From Bog-113 sp963752695 (GTDB taxonomy: Bacteria; Acidobacteriota; Terriglobia; Bryobacterales; Bryobacteraceae), in assembly GCA_963752695.1 (NCBI GenBank), contig CAVVZB010000002.1, positions 930,001-994,000 on the forward strand: DNA of 64,000 nucleotides. Direction: 5' to 3'. The notes beneath the pieces are model-generated. The model made no database searches. It saw only the letters and a list, made by a program, of their open reading frames with translations, and had not been told where the DNA came from. Numbering within the stretch: position 1 is the stretch's first letter; every line of letters begins with the position of its first letter. Both the position numbers and the translations under genes were made by a program. Below are positions 59,610 through 64,000 of this stretch, one piece after another.

Positions 59610-60053
59610 ATGCTTTCCTGGCTGTTCTCCGATCCGCTCGCGGTAGGCTCCAAGGCCCCGGATTTCGCTACAACGGACGATGCGGGCCGTACCGTGACCC
59701 TGTCTTCATTGAAGGGCAAGAATGTAGTGTTGATTTTCTATCCGGGTGATAACACGAGCGTCTGCACGGCGCAGCTGTGCGAGTTTCGTGATCGCTGGGA
59801 CCAGGCCAAGGCGCGCAATATAACCGTGTATGGCGTCAATCCGGCTGGCGAGAAAAGCCACACCGGCTTTCGCGAGAAGAACAAGCTGCCCTTTCCGTTG
59901 CTGGTCGATAAAGGCCAAAAGCTCGCCGAGGCTTACCACGCGAACGGTCTGATTGTGAAGCGAACCGTTTATCTTATCGGCCCGGACGGAACTGTTCGAT
60001 ATGCGAAGCGAGGCAAGCCGGCGGTTGCGGAAGTGCTTTCGGCGTCACGCTGA
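59610..60053 (+). CDS. bcp: peroxiredoxin, Bcp/PrxQ type
   Basis: 147 aa from the ATG at 59610 ('MLSWLFSDPLAVGSKAPDF'); a longer frame from 59289 runs into the divergent gene and is rejected. The active site 'FYPGDNTSVCTAQLCEFRD' has peroxidatic Cys52 and resolving Cys57, the PrxQ C-x4-C spacing. It reduces hydroperoxides with thioredoxin. The next gene begins in a TGATG overlap. Confidence 0.94.
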   Translation: MLSWLFSDPLAVGSKAPDFATTDDAGRTVTLSSLKGKNVVLIFYPGDNTSVCTAQLCEFRDRWDQAKARNITVYGVNPAGEKSHTGFREKNKLPFPLLVDKGQKLAEAYHANGLIVKRTVYLIGPDGTVRYAKRGKPAVAEVLSASR

Positions 60054-60658
60054 TGTATAAGCTGGTTGCGTTCGTTTCCACCGCGGTGGTGCTTTTCCTA
60101 GTGATCGGGATGGCTTCCTATTTCCGGTACTACGCCCCGGTAGGTAGCTTCATTCACCGCGATCTGGATGCCGCTACGGTGGTCAAGGAAGTTCAGCAGT
60201 TAAGCGATTTGGTAACGGTGCGCTATGTCATGCAGAAGGTGGTAGGGGTGACCGAACAGCACCAGCCGTTGGGAGAAGAGTCACTCCTGCTCATGGTGCA
60301 AGGCAAGGTGCTCGCAGGCATCAATTTGCGGGAGATCAACCAGTACGACGTGGAAGCCGTTCATGGACATGAGGCCAGTCTCCGCCTGCCCCCGCCGCAC
60401 GTTATCGAAACATTTATCGACGAGAAAAACACGAAGCTGTGGGACCGGAGAATCACGTGGTGGACACCATGGGTGGCGCCGGATCAGGATCTGGAGCACA
60501 AGGCGCGGCTGCTGGGTATCGACGAGATCCGCGGCGCAGCTTTAGAGAACGGAATTCTCGACGACGCGCGGCGCAACGCGCAGGACGCCATTCGCAAACT
60601 ACTTGCACCGCTCGGAATTACAACGGTGACGTTTCGTGAAGTGAAAAGTTTTAGCTGA
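60053..60658 (+). CDS. DUF4230 membrane-anchored protein
   Basis: 201 aa with one N-terminal membrane helix (about 5-25) and an extracytoplasmic DUF4230-like part ('TVVKEVQQLSDLVTVRYVM', 'GKVLAGINLREINQYDVE', 'RLPPPHVIETFIDEKNTKL'). The final helix 'ARRNAQDAIRKLLAPLGI' is typical. It starts in a TGATG overlap with the peroxiredoxin. Function of DUF4230 is not known. Confidence 0.85.
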   Translation: MYKLVAFVSTAVVLFLVIGMASYFRYYAPVGSFIHRDLDAATVVKEVQQLSDLVTVRYVMQKVVGVTEQHQPLGEESLLLMVQGKVLAGINLREINQYDVEAVHGHEASLRLPPPHVIETFIDEKNTKLWDRRITWWTPWVAPDQDLEHKARLLGIDEIRGAALENGILDDARRNAQDAIRKLLAPLGITTVTFREVKSFS

Positions 60659-60669
60659 AAGCGCTCTCA

Positions 60670-61335
60670 ATGAGCTATCATTACGCTTCGATGAAATACG
60701 GGCTGCCCCGCCTCTACCCGATCCTGGATACAGACGCTTTGGCTCGGCGGGGTTGCGACAATTGGACTCTTGTGGCGCGCGGGATGCTGGCGGGTGGTGC
60801 GCAGATTCTTCAGATCCGGCATAAGCAAGCCTGGACCCGGCAGGTGTTCGAGCATGCGGAAGAAATTGCGGACGAGTGCCGCCGCGCACAGGCGACCCTG
60901 ATCGTGAACGACCGTGTGGACATGGCGAAGTTGCTGGAGGCGGGGGTGCATTTGGGTCAGACCGATCTTGCGCCGAACGACGCGCGCAAAGTGATTGGCG
61001 AGGAGGCCACGTTAGGCTTTTCCACGCACAATTCTGCACAAGTGGCCGCGGCCGCGCAGCTACCGGCGGACTATCTGGCATTCGGTCCGATCTTTGCGAC
61101 CAGTCACAAGGACAAACCGGATCCAGTGGCTGGGCTGGAGCTGCTGTCGGAGGCCAGAACCCAGACCACGAAACCGCTTGTTGCAATTGGCGGAATTACT
61201 CGGGAGACCGCCGGGGCGGTGCTGGACGCCGGAGCCGACAGCTTGGCGCTTATTGGAGATCTGCTTCCGGGTACACTCAGCGAATCGGCAATCCGCAATC
61301 GGATGGAAGAATGGCAACGTCTACTACGGAAGTGA
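60670..61335 (+). CDS. thiE: thiamine phosphate synthase
   Basis: 221 aa (ATG at 60691 also possible). TIM barrel with 'LYPILDTDAL', 'GGAQILQIRHKQ', 'LIVNDRVDMAKLLEAGVHLGQ' (in parts), 'GFSTHNSAQV', 'ADYLAFGPIFATSHK' and 'VAIGGITRET'. It joins HMP-PP and thiazole phosphate into thiamine monophosphate. Ends 25 bases inside the permease frame. A link to the ThiF-type enzyme at 7504 is possible but not shown. Confidence 0.9.
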   Translation: MSYHYASMKYGLPRLYPILDTDALARRGCDNWTLVARGMLAGGAQILQIRHKQAWTRQVFEHAEEIADECRRAQATLIVNDRVDMAKLLEAGVHLGQTDLAPNDARKVIGEEATLGFSTHNSAQVAAAAQLPADYLAFGPIFATSHKDKPDPVAGLELLSEARTQTTKPLVAIGGITRETAGAVLDAGADSLALIGDLLPGTLSESAIRNRMEEWQRLLRK

Positions 61336-62717
61336 ATTCCAGTCCGGGGCTGGTCAAGGGACTTGGACTCGTCAGTTCCACTACGCTTGTTGTGGGATCG
61401 ATGATCGGGTCTGGCATTTTCATCGTTGCCGCCGATATTTCCCGCCAGGTGCAATCGCCGGGGCTGCTGATTCTGACTTGGGTGATCACGGCTTTGATGA
61501 GTTTGATCGCCGCGTTGAGCTACGGCGAATTAGCCGCAGCTATGCCCAAAGCAGGTGGCCAGTATGTCTATTTGCGGGAGGCGCTGGGGCCGCTGAGTGG
61601 CTTTCTGTTCGGCTGGACGATGTTCTTGGTGATCCAAACGGGAACGATCGCGGCGGTCGCGGTCGCCTTCGCGAAATATACGGGCGTTTTTTTTCCCAGC
61701 ATCTCGGCAAGCCACTACTTAGCCGGTGCAGGTAAGTTTGGCATTACCACGCAACAGGCGGTGGCAATCGTCGTCATCTTGCTTCTCACATGGGTAAATA
61801 CACGCGGGCTGAATTACGGGGCCGCTGTTCAGGTAGTGTTTACGTTTGCTAAGACGGCGGCTTTGATTGCTTTGATCGGGATCGGCTTTTTTGCTGGGAA
61901 GCATGCGGACGCGGTTCAGGATAACTTTACTGATTTCTGGCGAAACAGCTCCTGGACTTTTACGACCATAAAGTTAGTCGGCGTGGCCATGGTTGGAGCG
62001 CTGTTCTCGTCCGATGCATGGAATAACGTAACGTTCACTGCGGGGGAAGTAAGGAATCCTCGGAGAAATCTGCCTCTCTCGCTGGCGATGGGCGTAATTA
62101 TCGTTAGTGTTCTGTATATAAGTTGTAACTTCGTATACCTGAACGTCATGACGTTGTCGCAGATTCAACACGCGCCTGAAGATCGCGTGGCGACGGCGAC
62201 AGCAGGCGTGATCCTGGGACCGGTCGCGGTGAAACTGATCGCCGGCGCAATTATGGTTTCGACCTTCGGCTGCATCAACGGGCTTATCCTGTCAGGGGCG
62301 CGCGTCTACTACACAATGGCGCGCGACGGGCTATTTTTCCAACGGGCGGGGGAACTCAACGCGCGAACGCATACTCCCACTTTTGCCCTTATAATGCAAG
62401 GCGCGTGGACCATTCTGTTGACGTTGAGCGGCCAGTACAATGAGTTGCTGGACTATGTTATCTTCGCAGTGCTGTTGTTCTACATTCTAACGATTGTGGG
62501 CCTGTTTGTGCTGCGTCGAACCCGGCCGGACATGGAACGTCCATATAAAGCGATCGGGTATCCAGTTCTGCCTGCCCTGTACATACTTAGCGCGGGCGTG
62601 ATAGACATACTTCTGTTGTTCTACAAGCCGCGGTTTGCAATTCCGGGGCTCGTGATCGTCCTACTTGGAGTACCTGTTTTTTATCTTTGGCGGAAAAAGG
62701 AAGGCATTCCAACATGA
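61311..62717 (+). CDS. APC-superfamily amino acid permease
   Basis: 468 aa from the ATG at 61311, overlapping thiE by 25 bases; the longer open frame from 60876 is a shadow of thiE. The first membrane segment has the family's 'GSMIGSGIFIVAADI' and about 12 segments follow; 'SSDAWNNVTFTAGEVRNPRR' is the TM6/loop motif. Basal amino acid or polyamine uptake is likely. A second permease gene follows in an ATGA overlap. Confidence 0.92.
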   Translation: MATSTTEVNSSPGLVKGLGLVSSTTLVVGSMIGSGIFIVAADISRQVQSPGLLILTWVITALMSLIAALSYGELAAAMPKAGGQYVYLREALGPLSGFLFGWTMFLVIQTGTIAAVAVAFAKYTGVFFPSISASHYLAGAGKFGITTQQAVAIVVILLLTWVNTRGLNYGAAVQVVFTFAKTAALIALIGIGFFAGKHADAVQDNFTDFWRNSSWTFTTIKLVGVAMVGALFSSDAWNNVTFTAGEVRNPRRNLPLSLAMGVIIVSVLYISCNFVYLNVMTLSQIQHAPEDRVATATAGVILGPVAVKLIAGAIMVSTFGCINGLILSGARVYYTMARDGLFFQRAGELNARTHTPTFALIMQGAWTILLTLSGQYNELLDYVIFAVLLFYILTIVGLFVLRRTRPDMERPYKAIGYPVLPALYILSAGVIDILLLFYKPRFAIPGLVIVLLGVPVFYLWRKKEGIPT

Positions 62718-64000
62718 GTCTATTCGCAAAGAAGCCGCTCGGCAGGCTGTTGGCGGAAGCCAATGAGGAAGGTGAGAGCGGCGGATTGCAAAGATCCTTG
62801 GGCGTATTTTCATTAACGGCGCTAGGAATTGGCGCGGTCATTGGAGCGGGTATTTTCGTGCTTTCCGGACTGGGCGCTCACTATGCCGGGCCGGGACTTA
62901 TGCTTTCGTTTGTACTCTCCGGATTAGGTTGCGCGTTCGCGGGCCTTTGTTACGCGGAGTTCGCGGCCATGATCCCGCTTGCTGGAAGCGCCTATACCTA
63001 TGCCTACGCCACTCTTGGCGAACTCATTGCCTGGATTATCGGTTGGGATCTAACGCTTGAATACGCCATGGGCGCGAGTGCCGTATCGTCGGGCTGGTCG
63101 AACCACTTCATCGAGATGCTACGAATATTTCATCTCCGGCTTCCGCTTTGGCTTGCTTACGATCACTGGACCGGGTTGCGAACGGCGATCGACCAGGTAG
63201 CGCGCCAGCAAACGACAGCCAACTTCCCCGCGTTGCGCCCTGGTTCGCAGGAATTCCTGCAGCATCTCGACGCCGTCAAGAGCGCCCCTTCACCCGACAT
63301 TCTTACCCGCGCGCACCAGTTGTTAGCCGCGCCGCATCTGTTCGGAACCGAGATCGGCATCAACGTGCCAGCGCTATTGATTGCTTTGCTGATTACCGTG
63401 ATTCTGGTTATAGGGATCAAAGAGAGTGCCCGATTTAACTCGACCATCGTGATATTGAAAGTTGCAGTGGTCCTCTTCGTCCTGGGTTTGGGTTCGCAAT
63501 ATATCAACACAGGTAATTGGGGCACCGACTGGCCCTCGTTTGCGCCCTACGGGTTTTCCGGCATCGGAGCGGGAGCAGCGTATATCTTCTTCGCCTATAT
63601 CGGTTTCGACGCGGTATCGACCACGGCGCAGGAGGCCAAGAACCCGCAACGCGACTTGCCTATCGCGATCATCACGTCCCTTGGTGTCTGTACCCTGCTT
63701 TATGTTGGCGTTGCCGCCGTTCTTACCGGGATGGTGCCGTGGAAGGAAGTTAACATCGAAGCGCCGATTGCGCGTGCGTTTCTGGACCGCAATCTGGGAT
63801 GGGCTTCCAACATCATTACACTCGGTGCGCTTGCAGGCCTGACCAGCGTAATGCTAGTCATGTTGCTGGGGCAAACCCGCGTTCTCTATGCCATGGCCAA
63901 AGACGGTCTGCTACCGAACAAGTTCTTCGCGTCTATTCATCCCAAGTTCCATACCCCGTATAAGAACACTATCCTGGTCGGACTACTTGCGGCTGTTGTT
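62714..64000 (+). CDS. APC-superfamily amino acid permease, cationic-type (3' end outside window)
   Basis: Open from the ATG at 62714 (ATGA overlap with the upstream permease) to the last base, 429 codons. 'GIGAVIGAGIFVLSGLG' is TM1, 'AAMIPLAGSAYTYAYATLG' is TM3, and 'YIFFAYIGFDAVSTTAQEAKNPQRD' (in parts) is the TM6/loop of the cationic amino acid (CAT) branch. A loop of about 65 residues between TM4 and TM5, longer than usual, carries 'PALRPGSQEFLQHLDAVKS'. Two permeases in tandem may handle different amino acids. Confidence 0.92.
   Translation, partial: MSLFAKKPLGRLLAEANEEGESGGLQRSLGVFSLTALGIGAVIGAGIFVLSGLGAHYAGPGLMLSFVLSGLGCAFAGLCYAEFAAMIPLAGSAYTYAYATLGELIAWIIGWDLTLEYAMGASAVSSGWSNHFIEMLRIFHLRLPLWLAYDHWTGLRTAIDQVARQQTTANFPALRPGSQEFLQHLDAVKSAPSPDILTRAHQLLAAPHLFGTEIGINVPALLIALLITVILVIGIKESARFNSTIVILKVAVVLFVLGLGSQYINTGNWGTDWPSFAPYGFSGIGAGAAYIFFAYIGFDAVSTTAQEAKNPQRDLPIAIITSLGVCTLLYVGVAAVLTGMVPWKEVNIEAPIARAFLDRNLGWASNIITLGALAGLTSVMLVMLLGQTRVLYAMAKDGLLPNKFFASIHPKFHTPYKNTILVGLLAAVV

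Noticed and set aside
60876..61310. 145-codon extension of the first APC permease
   Set aside because: It lies within thiE in another frame and has no transporter features; the ATG at 61311 starts the normal N-terminus.
1..64000. tRNA, rRNA, insertion sequences, integrase or phage genes
   Set aside because: None was seen by reading; no transposase, integrase or terminal-repeat signature appears, so there is no direct sign that the csm operon arrived on a mobile element.

Overview
The window looks like a chromosomal segment from an Acidobacteriota bacterium, probably of the Bryobacter/Solibacter type. This placement is inferred from gene content and style and was not checked by a search. The signs are a dense GC-rich chromosome with almost no intergenic DNA; Gram-negative envelope genes (a BamA-like Omp85 protein, a SurA-like chaperone, a TamB-like protein); a TonB-dependent receptor with an N-terminal carboxypeptidase-regulatory-like domain; many secreted beta-propeller and carbohydrate-active proteins; and frequent GTG/TTG starts with 1-4 nt overlaps. 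No gap between genes reaches 300 bases; the longest, 190 bases, is the rimP leader.

Layout. 1-1509 is the 3' part of a propeller-like protein. 1499-7432 (minus) is an envelope-type operon: BamA-like, SurA-like, histone-deacetylase-like, a small secreted protein and an alpha/beta hydrolase. 7504-8514 is a ThiF/MoeB-type E1 enzyme. 8511-14922 (minus) is the most unusual block: cas10(csm1)-csm2-csm3-csm4-csm5 plus a translationally overlapping D-2-hydroxyacid dehydrogenase. 15011-19914 (plus) holds a lipoprotein, an OlsF-like double acyltransferase, a GT4 glycosyltransferase, a Rieske protein and Fpg/MutM. 19921-30139 (minus) holds TamB, a secreted RbsD/FucU-like protein, a propeller protein, an APC permease, GlcD and a TlpA-type thioredoxin. 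30199-32633 (plus) holds two tandem PTPS-family genes, folE, a Kbp/YgaU-like BON-LysM protein and a partner. 32714-36901 is a TonB receptor with a GH127-like enzyme. 37092-49199 is the rimP-nusA-infB-ylxP-rbfA information-processing operon, followed by a frameshifted apbE, hemE, hemY, a Tudor-like small protein, a cold-shock-domain protein and an NRAMP-Usp fusion. 49325-53622 holds a secreted metalloprotease pair and a GH172/DUF2961 protein. 53629-59562 (minus) holds DUF1697, tsaB, a DUF5060 protein, an epimerase, a TIM-barrel isomerase, an NTF2-like protein and an AIM24-like protein. 59610-64000 (plus) holds a peroxiredoxin, a DUF4230 protein, thiE and two APC permeases, the last cut by the window edge.

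The best candidate for a new system is the type III-A-like Csm operon. Its Cas10 starts directly at the first palm domain (no HD nuclease), has lost the zinc-ribbon cysteines, and reads GAND where the cyclase motif GGDD should be, with Ser replacing another palm Asp. Csm3 keeps its RNA-cleaving Asp. Cas6, Cas1/2, a CARF effector and a CRISPR array are all absent nearby. Csm2 carries an Arg-Gly-Pro-rich N-terminal extension, and Csm4 carries a roughly 125-residue acidic, Pro-rich C-terminal tail. These are two oppositely charged, probably disordered arms on subunits of one complex. The system looks like a crRNA-guided RNase stripped of cyclic-oligoadenylate signalling and DNase activity.
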